From the NCBI RefSeq assembly GCF_002088275.1, contig NZ_AQQS01000032.1:1-64000 (forward strand): a stretch of 64,000 nt of DNA, read 5' to 3'. Origin of the DNA: Aurantimonas sp. 22II-16-19i (lineage in GTDB: Bacteria; Pseudomonadota; Alphaproteobacteria; Rhizobiales; Rhizobiaceae). The translations under genes and the position numbers were made by a program. The number at the start of each line of letters is the position of its first letter. The first letter of the stretch is position 1. Positions 1 through 8,330 of this stretch are shown piece after piece. Below the pieces are notes generated by a model. The model saw only the letters and a list, made by a program, of their open reading frames with translations. It searched no databases and was not told the origin of the DNA.

Positions 1-579
1 GCCGCCATGCCGGGTCACCGGCAGCGACTCGCCGGTCAGCGGCGCCTCGTCGAGGATCGCGGTGTCGCAGGCGGTCCCGTCCACCGGAACGACGTCGCCC
101 AGTCGGACGAGGAGCCGGTCGCCGACGGCGATCTCGGTGATCGCCACGGTTTCCAGGGCGTTGCCCCGATACCGCAGGGCGCTGTGCGGCTGTCGGTCGA
201 GCAGGGCCCTGGTGTCGCGGCTGGCGCGGCCGGAGGCGAAGGCCTCCAGCGCCTGCCCGCCCGCATACATCAGCGCGACCACGGCCGCCGCCAGCGTCTC
301 GCCGACCGCCAGTGCCGAGGCCATGGCGAGCGCCGCGACGAGATCCAGTCCCCAATCGCCGCGCCGCAGGCCGCTGGCGATTTCCGCCGCGAGCACCACG
401 AGAACCGGCACCACGCCGGCCCACCAGGCGATCGATGCGAGGTCGGGGCGCCCGGCCAGCCAGAGGATGCCGCCGGACGCAAAGCCGAGACTCGCCGCGG
501 CGATCGGCAGAGCGTCGGCGAGGCCGAAGAGAGGTTGCCCTTTCCGTCGGCGGGAATCGGCGTGCCGAAGCGCTACCAT
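1..579 (-). CDS. Heavy-metal P1B-type ATPase, N-terminal part (cut by window edge)
   Basis: This is the first 193 codons of a P-type metal-transporting ATPase reading off the left edge. The ATG is at 579, behind an AAGGTGG ribosome-binding stretch. Hydrophobic segments come first. The actuator region then ends in LTGESLPV, the TGES loop that drives dephosphorylation in P-type pumps, preceded by the usual VGDRLLV and VPVDG stretch. No N-terminal CXXC metal-binding domain precedes the membrane segments. The CPC and DKTGT motifs would lie outside the window, so the metal cannot be named. It is divergent from the flavodoxin-fold gene that follows. Confidence 0.85.
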   Translation of the reverse strand, partial: MVALRHADSRRRKGQPLFGLADALPIAAASLGFASGGILWLAGRPDLASIAWWAGVVPVLVVLAAEIASGLRRGDWGLDLVAALAMASALAVGETLAAAVVALMYAGGQALEAFASGRASRDTRALLDRQPHSALRYRGNALETVAITEIAVGDRLLVRLGDVVPVDGTACDTAILDEAPLTGESLPVTRHGG

Positions 580-791
580 GCAGGGTCCACCTTGCCGTTT
601 GGAACGATCCGTCCGAAAGCGGCCGATCCGTCGCCCACCGATCGCCGGTCACGCCTGAATGCCGCCGATCGAAGCTGCGGGGAGCCTCGCGCCCCGTGCA
701 AGGACTGCAAGCTCGTTGCTTCTGCTTGGCGCGCAGCGAGTCGAACTTTCCAGCTTCGACACGAGCGTACCGGGATTTGCGGTGTCTCGCC

Positions 792-805
792 TTGATCCCC
801 GTCAA
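792..805 (+). promoter_or_regulatory. FNR/FixK-type box upstream of flavodoxin-fold reductase
   Basis: TTGATCCCCGTCAA, set in a longer palindrome (CGCCTTGA...TCAAGGCG). It matches the TTGAT-N4-ATCAA half-site layout of FNR/FixK/DNR regulators. It ends 55 nt before the ATG at 861. It could also act on the divergent P-type ATPase. Confidence 0.7.
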
Positions 806-860
806 GGCGAGACCATCCCGTTCGGCCGATGCTGGTGGAGAAACAGGAGGGTTCCGGACG

Positions 861-1454
861 ATGAAACGCCGCATCCTGATCATCATCGGCCATCCCGATC
901 CCGCCCCCGAACGGCTCTGCCGCGCGCTGGCGCAGGCCTATCGTGAAGGCGCGGAACTGGCGGGACATTCCGTCCGGGTGATCGACATCGCCGGGTTGGA
1001 TGTGCCGGTGCTGCGAACGCAGGAGGATTTCCTCCACCAGGACGTTCCCGGCGCTCTGAAGTCCGCCGTGGACGCGATCGTCGAAGCCGATCATCTGGTC
1101 ATCCTCTTCCCGCTCTGGCTGGGCACGATGCCCGCCCTCCTCAAGGCATTTTTCGAACAGATCATGCGGCCCGGCGTCGCCTTCTTCCATGCCGGAGGAA
1201 AGGCCGCCGGATTTCCGAAGGGAGCGCTCGGCGGCCGTTCGGCGCGGCTCGTCGTCACGATGGGCATGCCGGCGATGATCTACCGGTTGTGGTTCCGCGA
1301 TCACGGCGTCGCATGTCTGCGCCGGAACATTCTCAACTTCGTCGGAATCCGCCCGGTGCGAGAGACCCTGTTCGGCATGGTCGACGCAGCGGACGCAGGG
1401 CAGCGGGAGACGTGGCTGAAGGACATGCGGCGGCTCGGGCAGCGTGCCGCCTGA
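861..1454 (+). CDS. NAD(P)H-dependent oxidoreductase, flavodoxin-like fold
   Basis: A 197-residue protein of the flavodoxin_2 / quinone-reductase (KefF/MdaB-like) family, expected to bind FMN or FAD and reduce quinones with NAD(P)H in the cytoplasm. The N-terminus KRRILIIIGHPDP is the first strand and phosphate-binding loop of the flavodoxin fold. The stretch LVILFPLWLGTMPALLKAFFEQ is the characteristic substrate-side motif. The start is set by AGGAGG at 845-850, ten bases before the ATG. An FNR-type box lies 55 nt upstream, so induction under low oxygen is likely. The electron acceptor is not evident. Confidence 0.85.
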   Translation: MKRRILIIIGHPDPAPERLCRALAQAYREGAELAGHSVRVIDIAGLDVPVLRTQEDFLHQDVPGALKSAVDAIVEADHLVILFPLWLGTMPALLKAFFEQIMRPGVAFFHAGGKAAGFPKGALGGRSARLVVTMGMPAMIYRLWFRDHGVACLRRNILNFVGIRPVRETLFGMVDAADAGQRETWLKDMRRLGQRAA

Positions 1455-1581
1455 TCCTGCCCGCGCCACGTCGCCGCCCCGGGCCGGCCTTGACGCATCT
1501 GCCCGTCCTCCCGCTCGCCCGGCAGCATTTCTCGGCGCCGTCTGCGGCGGAGCCTTGCACGTCTTCCGTCCCGCCGTCGCC

Positions 1582-1595
1582 TTGACCCGCATCAA
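1582..1595 (+). promoter_or_regulatory. FNR/FixK-type box upstream of the HlyD-RbbA-YhhJ operon
   Basis: TTGACCCGCATCAA inside the longer palindrome GCCTTGA...TCAAGGC. It lies about 120 nt before the ATG of the HlyD gene, the first gene of a three-gene transport operon. Confidence 0.68.
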
Positions 1596-1715
1596 GGCGC
1601 CGCTGGCGCGAGCCCTGCATGTTGTGCCGATCCCGACGAGGAGGGGCCTGCGCGATCGGCGAGGTCATCCCTTCTCAGCTGGGTCTTCGAACTTGAGAGA
1701 AAGGCCGGAACGTCC

Positions 1716-2762
1716 ATGAAATGGCAACATCGCATGATGCTCTGGGCGTTTGTCGGCCTCATGACGATCGACCCGCTGATGCGCGCGATCGACGCGGCGC
1801 CCTGGCTGGTCAGGCCGGCGACTGCCGAGTCGAGGCTGGAGACCCTGCTCGACCGGCTGCGCGGCAAGAAGCTGCCCGTCACGATCGCCAGTTCGAACGG
1901 CCGTATCGAGGCGCAGGAGGTCGACGTCGCCGCCAAATATTCCGGGCGCATTGCGGAGATGCCGGTCGAAGAGGGCGACACGGTCGAGGCCGGCCAGGTG
2001 ATCGCCCGGCTCGACGACCGGGAATACCGCGCCCAGCTCCTGGGTGCGCAGGCCGAGGTGTTGCGGGCCGAAAGCGCCCTGGCCGAGGCCGAGGCACTGA
2101 TCGCCCAGCGCGACAGCGAGACGGCGGTCGCCGAGGCGAGCTACAACCGCATCGTCGAACTCTTTCATTCCGGCCACACCAGCGCCCAGACCCTCGACGA
2201 GCGGCGCGGCGCGCTCAAGACGGCCCAGGCGGCGCAGCGCGCCGCGATCGCTGCCAAGGCGCAGGCCCGCTCGAGCATCGCCGCGGCCGAGGCCGAAGTC
2301 TCGCGGCTCAACGCCGTGGTCGGCGACATGGTGATCACCGCGCCGCGCCGCGGCCGTGTCCAGTACAAGCTCGCCCGCGCCGGCGAGGTGGTTGCGGCCG
2401 GCGCCCGGATCGCGACGCTGCTCGATCTCACCGACGTTTCGATGTCGCTCTATCTGCCCGCCACCGCGGCCGGCCGGGTCGCGGTCGGCGACGAGGCGCG
2501 GATCATCCTCGATCCCGCGCCCGACTACGTCATTCCCGCCCGTGTCACCTTCGTCTCGGCCGACGCCCAGTTCACGCCGAAAGCGGTCGAGACCGAGGAG
2601 GAGCGCGAGAAGCTGGTCTTCCGGGTGAAGATCCAGATCCCGCGCGAGCTGCTCGCGCGCTTCGAGCGGCAGGTGAAGGGCGGCGTGCGGGGTGTCGGCT
2701 ACGTGCGCACCGATCCCGCCGCCGCCTGGCCGGAGCAGCTCCAGGTGAAGCTGCCGCAATGA
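1716..2762 (+). CDS. HlyD-family membrane-fusion (adaptor) protein
   Basis: A 348-residue periplasmic adaptor of the HlyD/EmrA type that should link the inner-membrane ABC exporter encoded next to an outer-membrane channel. It has one N-terminal membrane anchor (about residues 8-30). A first lipoyl half follows (SGRIAEMPVEEGDTVEAGQV), then a long Ala/Glu-rich coiled-coil hairpin (about 100-200), then a second lipoyl half (AGEVVAAGARIATLLD) and a beta-barrel. Its TGA overlaps the ATG of the ABC gene (ATGA), so the two are translationally coupled. The set resembles the E. coli yhiI-rbbA-yhhJ arrangement. It is likely driven from the FNR-type box at 1582. Confidence 0.9.
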   Translation: MKWQHRMMLWAFVGLMTIDPLMRAIDAAPWLVRPATAESRLETLLDRLRGKKLPVTIASSNGRIEAQEVDVAAKYSGRIAEMPVEEGDTVEAGQVIARLDDREYRAQLLGAQAEVLRAESALAEAEALIAQRDSETAVAEASYNRIVELFHSGHTSAQTLDERRGALKTAQAAQRAAIAAKAQARSSIAAAEAEVSRLNAVVGDMVITAPRRGRVQYKLARAGEVVAAGARIATLLDLTDVSMSLYLPATAAGRVAVGDEARIILDPAPDYVIPARVTFVSADAQFTPKAVETEEEREKLVFRVKIQIPRELLARFERQVKGGVRGVGYVRTDPAAAWPEQLQVKLPQ

Positions 2763-5485
2763 CGGGCGGCGTGGTCATCGAACTCTCCGGCGTGACGCAT
2801 CGCTACGGGCAAAGCCTTGCGCTCGACCGTCTCGATCTCGCCATCCCGTCCGGCGTGATGGCCGGGCTGATCGGGCCGGACGGCGTCGGCAAGTCGACGC
2901 TGCTGGCGCTGGCGGGCGGCGTGCGCAGCATCCAGACCGGCCGGGTGACGACGCTCGGCGGCGACATGGCCGATGCCGGGCAGCGCCGTCTTTCGGCGCC
3001 GCGCATCGCCTACATGCCGCAAGGGCTCGGCCGCAATCTCTATCCGACCCTCAGCGTGAGGGAGAATCTCGACTTCTTCGGCCGGCTGTTCGGCCATTCC
3101 GCCGCCGAGCGGCAGCGGCGGATCACCGAGCTTCTCGCCGCCACCGGCCTGTCGCCCTTCGTCGACCGGCCGGCCGGCAAGCTCTCCGGCGGCATGAAGC
3201 AGAAGCTGGCGCTTTGCTGCGCGCTGATCCACGACCCGGACCTTCTGATCCTCGACGAGCCGACGACCGGCGTCGACCCCTTGTCGCGGCGGCAGTTCTG
3301 GGATCTGATCGACACGATCCGCGCCCGCCGTCCCGGCATGAGCGTCGTCGTCGCCACCGCCTATATGGACGAGGCCGGGCGTTTCGACTGGCTGGCGGCG
3401 ATGCATGCCGGCCGGGTCATCGCCACCGGAACGCCGGCCGAGATCCGCGCCAAGGCCGGAAGAGCCTGCCTCGAAGCCGCCTTCATCTCGCTTTTGCCGG
3501 AAGACCTTCGCGCCGGCCACGTGCCGGTCGTCGTCCCGCCGCGCCCGACCGCCGGCGATGGCATCCCGGCGATCGAGGCGGACGGGCTGACCTGCCGGTT
3601 CGGCGACTTCACCGCCGTCGACCATGTCAGCTTCCGCATCGAGCGCGGCGAGATCTTCGGCTTCATCGGCTCCAACGGCTGCGGCAAGACGACGACGATG
3701 AAGATGCTGACCGGTCTGTTGCAGCCGACCGAGGGCTCGTCGCGGCTGTTCGGCCGGCCGATGGACGCCCGCGACATGGAGACCCGCCGCCATGTCGGCT
3801 ACATGTCGCAGAGCTTCTCGCTCTATGAGGAGCTGACCGTTCGGCAGAATCTCGATCTCCACGCGCGGCTGTTCCATGTGCCCTCGGCCGAGGTCGGCGA
3901 CCGCATCGAGGTGATGCTGGAGCGTTACGGCCTCGTCGACGATGCCGACCGCAAGCCCGACGGCCTGCCGCTCGGCATCCGCCAGCGGCTGCAGCTTGCC
4001 GTCGCGTCCATCCACCGTCCGGCCGTGCTGATCCTCGACGAGCCGACCTCCGGCGTCGATCCGATCGCCCGCGACAGCTTCTGGCGCAGCCTCGTCCAGC
4101 TGTCGCGCGAAGACGGTGTGACGATCTTCATCTCGACCCACTTCATGAACGAGGCCGAGCGCTGCGACCGCATCTCGCTGATGCATGCGGGCCGGGTGCT
4201 GGCGGTCGGCGAGCCGCAGGAGCTGGTGGCAGAGCGTCGCGCGGCGTCGCTGGAAGACGCCTTCATCGGCTATATCGCCGAGGCGACCGGCCCTGCAGCG
4301 GCGGCCGATGCCGCAGCCACGCCGGCGGCTGCCGAACCGCCCCGGCCAACGACACCGCCGCGACGCTTCTCGCCCCAGCGCCTGTGGGCCTACACGCTGC
4401 GCGAATCGCTGGAGCTGACGCGCGATCGCATCCGCCTGTTCTTCGCCCTCGCCGGGCCGATCATTCTGTTGATCACCTTCGGCTACGGCATCTCCTTCGA
4501 CGTCGAGGACCTGCGCTTTGCCGCCTTCGATCAGGACCAGACCCCCGAAAGCCGCGAGGTCGTCGAGCAGTTCTCGAGTTCGCGCTACTTCGAGGAACGA
4601 CCGGCGATCAGCTCCGCCGCGGAGATGGCGGCGCGGCTGAAGGCCGGCGAGCTCGGCTTCGTCGTGGAGATCCCCGATGGCTACGGACGCGATCTGGTTT
4701 CCGGGCATCGGCCGCAACTCTCCGTCACGCTCGACGGCGCCATGCCGTTTCGCGCCGAGAGCGCGCGCGGCTACGTCCTCGGCGTGGCCAACGCCTATGC
4801 CGCAACCGTTGCGGCGAGAAGCGGCGAACCGCTTGCGGAGGCCTACTCGCTGCTGCCGCGGCTGCGCTACAATCAGGCGTTTCGCAGCGTCAATGCCACA
4901 GTGCCGAGCGTCATCATGCTGATGCTGGTCCTGATCCCGGCGATCATGGCGGCCGTCGGTGTCGTGCGCGAGAAGGAGACCGGATCGATCGCCAATCTGC
5001 GGGCGACGCCGATCACCAAGGTGGAGTTTCTCCTCGGCAAGCAGCTTCCCTATGTCGCGATCAGCCTCGTCAGCGCGGCGACCCTGGTGCTGATCGCGCT
5101 TTTCCTGTTTCAGGTGCCGTTCCGGGGGTCGTTGACGCTGCTTTCGGCGGCGACCGTCCTCTACGTCGCGGCGACCACCGGCTTCGGCCAGTTCCTGTCC
5201 TGCTTCACCCGCACCCAGGTCGCCGCCATCTTCGCCACCGCCATCCTGTCGGTCATCCCGGCGGTGAACTTTTCCGGCCTGATCGTCCCGGTCTCCTCGC
5301 TCGAGGGATTCGGGCGATATGTCGGCCTCGCCTTCCCTTCGGCCTGGTATCAACCGATCACCAGCGGCGCCTTCACCAAGGGCCTCGGCTGGGCCGATCT
5401 GTGGCCCAACCTCCTGGCGCTCGCGGGCTTTGCCCTCGCCTTTCTCCTGCTGTCGCAAATTGCGCTGAAGAAGCAGGAGCGCTGA
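2759..5485 (+). CDS. RbbA-like fusion: two ABC ATPase domains plus ABC-2 permease
   Basis: A 908-residue protein, close in length and layout to RbbA/YhiH. ATPase domain 1 (about 5-235) has Walker A GPDGVGKST, signature LSGGMKQ and Walker B LLILDEPTTGVDP. ATPase domain 2 (about 275-510) has Walker A GSNGCGKTT and LILDEPTSGVDP, but its signature is degenerate (LPLGIRQ). A Pro/Ala linker leads to an ABC-2 membrane domain (about 545-908). It should power export with the HlyD protein (overlapping ATGA) and the permease that starts 3 nt after its stop. The substrate is unknown. A ribosome-associated role is proposed for E. coli RbbA, but nothing here tests it. Confidence 0.9.
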   Translation: MTGGVVIELSGVTHRYGQSLALDRLDLAIPSGVMAGLIGPDGVGKSTLLALAGGVRSIQTGRVTTLGGDMADAGQRRLSAPRIAYMPQGLGRNLYPTLSVRENLDFFGRLFGHSAAERQRRITELLAATGLSPFVDRPAGKLSGGMKQKLALCCALIHDPDLLILDEPTTGVDPLSRRQFWDLIDTIRARRPGMSVVVATAYMDEAGRFDWLAAMHAGRVIATGTPAEIRAKAGRACLEAAFISLLPEDLRAGHVPVVVPPRPTAGDGIPAIEADGLTCRFGDFTAVDHVSFRIERGEIFGFIGSNGCGKTTTMKMLTGLLQPTEGSSRLFGRPMDARDMETRRHVGYMSQSFSLYEELTVRQNLDLHARLFHVPSAEVGDRIEVMLERYGLVDDADRKPDGLPLGIRQRLQLAVASIHRPAVLILDEPTSGVDPIARDSFWRSLVQLSREDGVTIFISTHFMNEAERCDRISLMHAGRVLAVGEPQELVAERRAASLEDAFIGYIAEATGPAAAADAAATPAAAEPPRPTTPPRRFSPQRLWAYTLRESLELTRDRIRLFFALAGPIILLITFGYGISFDVEDLRFAAFDQDQTPESREVVEQFSSSRYFEERPAISSAAEMAARLKAGELGFVVEIPDGYGRDLVSGHRPQLSVTLDGAMPFRAESARGYVLGVANAYAATVAARSGEPLAEAYSLLPRLRYNQAFRSVNATVPSVIMLMLVLIPAIMAAVGVVREKETGSIANLRATPITKVEFLLGKQLPYVAISLVSAATLVLIALFLFQVPFRGSLTLLSAATVLYVAATTGFGQFLSCFTRTQVAAIFATAILSVIPAVNFSGLIVPVSSLEGFGRYVGLAFPSAWYQPITSGAFTKGLGWADLWPNLLALAGFALAFLLLSQIALKKQER

Positions 5486-5487
5486 CG

Positions 5488-6615
5488 ATGCGGCACGCTA
5501 TCGCCAACGTCCTCCGGCTGATCGGCAAGGAACTCCACAGCATCCGCGCCGATCCGGTGATGCTGATCCTCCTCGTCTATTCCTTCACCGTGGCGATCTA
5601 CCTCGTCTCCAACGACGCATCGACCGAGGTGCGCCACGTCGCCGTCGCCATCGTCGACGAGGACCGCTCGCAGCTCTCGCGCCGTCTCGCCGACGCCATC
5701 CGACCGCCGGAATTCCAGCCGCCCGAGGCCATCACCGCGGATGCGGTCGAGGCCGCGTTGAACGCCGACCGGTTCATCTTCGTCCTGCATGTTCCGCCGC
5801 GTTTCGAAGCCGATCTCCTGGCCGGACGCAGGCCCGAACTCCTCCTCGAAATCGATGCGACGGCCATGGCCCAGGCCGGCAACGGCGCCACTGACCTGCA
5901 GAGCGTCGTCTCGGGCGAGATCGCCGACTTCTTGAGCGGCGAGGCGGCAAAGGCGCAGGGCCCGGTCGATCTCGTGGTTCGCGCCTGGTTCAACCCCAAT
6001 CTGGAGACGGTCTGGTTCGGCGCAGTGATGCAGGTGATGAACAACATCACCATGCTGACGCTCATCCTCGCCGGCGCCGCGCTGATCCGCGAGCGCGAGC
6101 ACGGGACGGTGGAGCATCTCCTGGTCATGCCGGTGACGCCCAGCCAGATCGTCCTGTCGAAGATCCTGGCCAACGGGCTGGTGATCGTCGTCGCTGCGGC
6201 GCTGTCCCTCGTCTTCCTGGTCCACATTGCGCTCGGCGTGCCCATCGCCGGCTCGATGTCGCTGTTTCTCGCCGGCACCGCGCTTTATACGGTGACGGTG
6301 GCCTCGCTCGGCATCCTGCTCGCCACCTTCTCCACATCCATGGGGCAGTTCGGCCTGCTGGTGATCCCGGTCATGGTGGTGCTGAACCTCCTGTCGGGCG
6401 GCATGACGCCGCTCGAGAGCATGCCGGGCTGGCTGCGCCTGACGATGCAGGTGATCGGACCCTCGCCGCATTTCGTCGCCTTCACCCAGGGCGTGCTCTA
6501 TCGCGGCGCCGGCCTCGGCACCGTCTGGCCGGACCTCCTCGCCTTCATGGCACAGGGCGCGGTGTTCTACGTCCTGTCGCTGCTGCGCTTCCGGAGCGTC
6601 CTGGCGCGGATCTGA
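5488..6615 (+). CDS. ABC-2 type permease (YhhJ-like)
   Basis: A 375-residue ABC-2 membrane subunit with one N-terminal helix, a long periplasmic region (about 45-175) and a C-terminal helical bundle. It carries the family motif REREHGTVEHLLVMPV and the late GGMTPLESMPGWL segment. It begins 3 nt after the RbbA-like gene and is the last gene of the operon. It probably pairs with the fused permease domain of its neighbour to form the membrane channel. No terminator is obvious before the next FNR-type box at 6755. Confidence 0.9.
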   Translation: MRHAIANVLRLIGKELHSIRADPVMLILLVYSFTVAIYLVSNDASTEVRHVAVAIVDEDRSQLSRRLADAIRPPEFQPPEAITADAVEAALNADRFIFVLHVPPRFEADLLAGRRPELLLEIDATAMAQAGNGATDLQSVVSGEIADFLSGEAAKAQGPVDLVVRAWFNPNLETVWFGAVMQVMNNITMLTLILAGAALIREREHGTVEHLLVMPVTPSQIVLSKILANGLVIVVAAALSLVFLVHIALGVPIAGSMSLFLAGTALYTVTVASLGILLATFSTSMGQFGLLVIPVMVVLNLLSGGMTPLESMPGWLRLTMQVIGPSPHFVAFTQGVLYRGAGLGTVWPDLLAFMAQGAVFYVLSLLRFRSVLARI

Positions 6616-6754
6616 TGAGGGGGATCCCGACAGGCTGCCCCTCGCCGACGTCGCGGCGATCCTGCGCCGATGGAAGCGGAACATGACCCGGGCGCCGGCC
6701 TTCATCCTGCCACCCCACTCCCGCAGGCCGGCGGCAACGCGGATCTCGCCGGCG

Positions 6755-6768
6755 TTGATCAGGATCAA
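6755..6768 (+). promoter_or_regulatory. FNR/FixK-type box upstream of a 68-residue gene
   Basis: TTGATCAGGATCAA, a full match to TTGAT-N4-ATCAA, 60 nt before the ATG at 6829. The spacing equals that of several other boxes in this window. Confidence 0.7.
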
Positions 6769-6828
6769 GGATGCCGGGGCGAGGATCCGACAGTCTGGCC
6801 GCATCTGCCAACCGAGCGAGATCAAGCC

Positions 6829-7035
6829 ATGCTGAAATTCAAGCGACCGCGCATCATGATGCGTCGCCTTGCAGGCCCGCAAGCGAGCTCGACGCCTCAC
6901 CGTTGGAGTCACGGGTCCGAAAGCGAACCGCAGCTTTCAGAAGTGCTCGACGATCCGATCATCCAGGTTCTGATGAGCCGCGACCAGGTTCTGCGCGAGG
7001 ACATCGAGGCGATCGCGCGGCTCCAGTCCGGCTGA
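6829..7035 (+). CDS. Small protein of unknown function (68 aa)
   Basis: A short protein that begins MLKFKRPRIMMRR and ends in an acidic helical segment containing DDPIIQVLMSRDQVLREDIEAIARL. I do not recognise a family. The coding case rests on the position 60 nt behind a full FNR-type box and on a tail that looks like a folded amphipathic helix pair. An upstream in-frame ATG at 6670 would place the box inside the gene, so the 6829 start is preferred. No membrane segment or metal motif is visible. Confidence 0.55.
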   Translation: MLKFKRPRIMMRRLAGPQASSTPHRWSHGSESEPQLSEVLDDPIIQVLMSRDQVLREDIEAIARLQSG

Positions 7036-7066
7036 CGGGCATGCGGCCGACAGGCCAGCGGGCGGG

Positions 7067-7606
7067 TCAGCGCAGGCTGGCGATATAGGCGACGAGATCG
7101 CCGATCTCGCGCCGCGTCAGGCCGGGATCGGCCATCAGCGGATGCGGATCGGCGAGAATGGCTTCAAGCGGCTGGAGGTCGCTACCCGCCTCTTCGGCGA
7201 TGGCCCTGAAGGTCAAGACGTCGGCGCTTGCCGACGTCTGTTGCGGCGAGACGACATGGCAGGCGGCGCTAAGCGATCCGCCGGTCGCTCGCCGGGTCCC
7301 CGTTCGTTTCGGCATCGGCTGCCCCGGGTACAACGAGGCCGCAAAGCAGCGTGAGAGCGACCCCTCCAGCGCCAGATGGTTCAGATGCTCGGCGAGCGCG
7401 GCCGCAAAGCCGTCTTCGGCGCTCCGGCCGGAATCCGGCTCGGCGGAACCCTGCCGGTGCCTCGCCCCCGAGCCGGGGTTCTTGGCGACGATGTCGGGGT
7501 CATCGCAGGCGACGAGGTCGACATGCGGCTCGGCGCCCCTGTTGCGGAAGAGTGTCAACGTCGCGCCACCGGCCACAGCGACGATGGTGCCATTGGGCAG
7601 AATCAT
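7067..7606 (-). pseudogene. Chimera of a host-attachment-like protein and a c-type cytochrome
   Basis: One open frame (179 codons) joins parts of two genes. Residues 1-80 (MILPNGTIVAVAGG, later GSGARHR and EDGFAAALAEHLN) match the N-terminal half of host-attachment family proteins. The C-terminal part (FRAIAEEAG, then LTRREIGDLVAYIASL) is the end of a small cytochrome c. Between them another frame encodes a cytochrome signal peptide (ALTLLCGLVVPGAADAE) that stops just before the haem motif. In the open frame the motif reads SAACH, so the first cysteine of CXXCH is lost. It lies downstream of the DUF2267 gene, so it was probably once part of the same FNR-box operon. A working haem protein is unlikely. 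Confidence 0.7.
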
Positions 7607-7693
7607 GGGTAACCGGTCTTCGTTCGGCACGCTGTCATGCCGTGCGCCCGATGACGCCACACCGGCCACCACTGCGTATTGCGCAAGATGAAA

Positions 7694-8143
7694 TCAGCAG
7701 CTCGCAGCGGCCGGATGGGCCGGCCACACGCCCTGGAGCGCCTTCCTCAAGGCGCCGCGCATCTCGCGCGTCTCGCCGGAAGCGATGTGCTCGTCGATCA
7801 GCTTGAGAACCGCCGCGACCTCCTCGTCCGGAAAATCGGGAAGATCCTCGGGGCATTCTGCCTGCACCCTGGCGAAGAAATCCTCCCGGGCCCGGTCGAC
7901 CACCGGGAGCGCTGCAGGATCCCACCCTTCGAACAGGATGCCCCGGACGACGAGCGGCAACTGAGCGGAAAAGTCCGCGAGTTCGTCGGGCGACAGCCAG
8001 TCGCGAAGAGTGTGCAGCACTGCCCGCAGCAGATGGTAGCCGCGCTTGTCGTTCTCCCAGTCGAGGTCATCGCACAGCGTGTTCACCCAATGCTGCGCTT
8101 CTTCGGCATGGTGCGTGAAGGTGTGAAGGGTCCTGTGGCTCAT
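7694..8143 (-). CDS. DUF2267 domain protein
   Basis: A 149-residue protein of the DUF2267 family. It starts MSHRTLHTFTHHAEEAQHWV and contains the family segment RGYHLLRAVLHTLRDWLSPDELADFSAQLPLVVRGILFEGW (split here for reading: repeat of helical pairs, residues 30-75). Members are usually found in stress and dormancy gene sets with universal stress proteins. The biochemical role is unknown. The ATG at 8143 is preferred because longer starts would overrun the FNR-type box at 8202-8215. The host-attachment/cytochrome chimera lies 87 nt downstream on the same strand. Confidence 0.85.
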   Translation of the reverse strand: MSHRTLHTFTHHAEEAQHWVNTLCDDLDWENDKRGYHLLRAVLHTLRDWLSPDELADFSAQLPLVVRGILFEGWDPAALPVVDRAREDFFARVQAECPEDLPDFPDEEVAAVLKLIDEHIASGETREMRGALRKALQGVWPAHPAAASC

Positions 8144-8201
8144 GGCACAGCCTCGTCCGTGTGAATGCCCGCCAAGTTGCACCGCGTTTCGATGCCCCGC
8201 C

Positions 8202-8215
8202 TTGAGCAGGATCAA
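8202..8215 (-). promoter_or_regulatory. FNR/FixK-type box upstream of DUF2267 gene
   Basis: TTGAGCAGGATCAA, one mismatch from TTGAT-N4-ATCAA, ending 58 nt before the DUF2267 ATG at 8143. Confidence 0.65.
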
Positions 8216-8330
8216 TCCGCACGGCGAATGCGGGCGCGATTTCTCGGAAAGGTGACGAAATTCCGGTCGGTGTTCCGCCGAGCGAGGCATGTCGGCATCG
8301 CATCAGCCACAGCCGGAGGAGGCCGGCGTC

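Noticed and set aside
573-1595. Long minus-strand frame over the flavodoxin-fold gene
   Set aside because: The plus strand has a ribosome-binding site, a full family pattern and an upstream FNR-type box; the minus frame has none.
2699-5458. A 919-codon open frame on the minus strand across the RbbA-like gene
   Set aside because: It is the antisense shadow of a gene with clear Walker and permease motifs; the minus-strand translation is rich in Arg, Gln and Asp with no family features.
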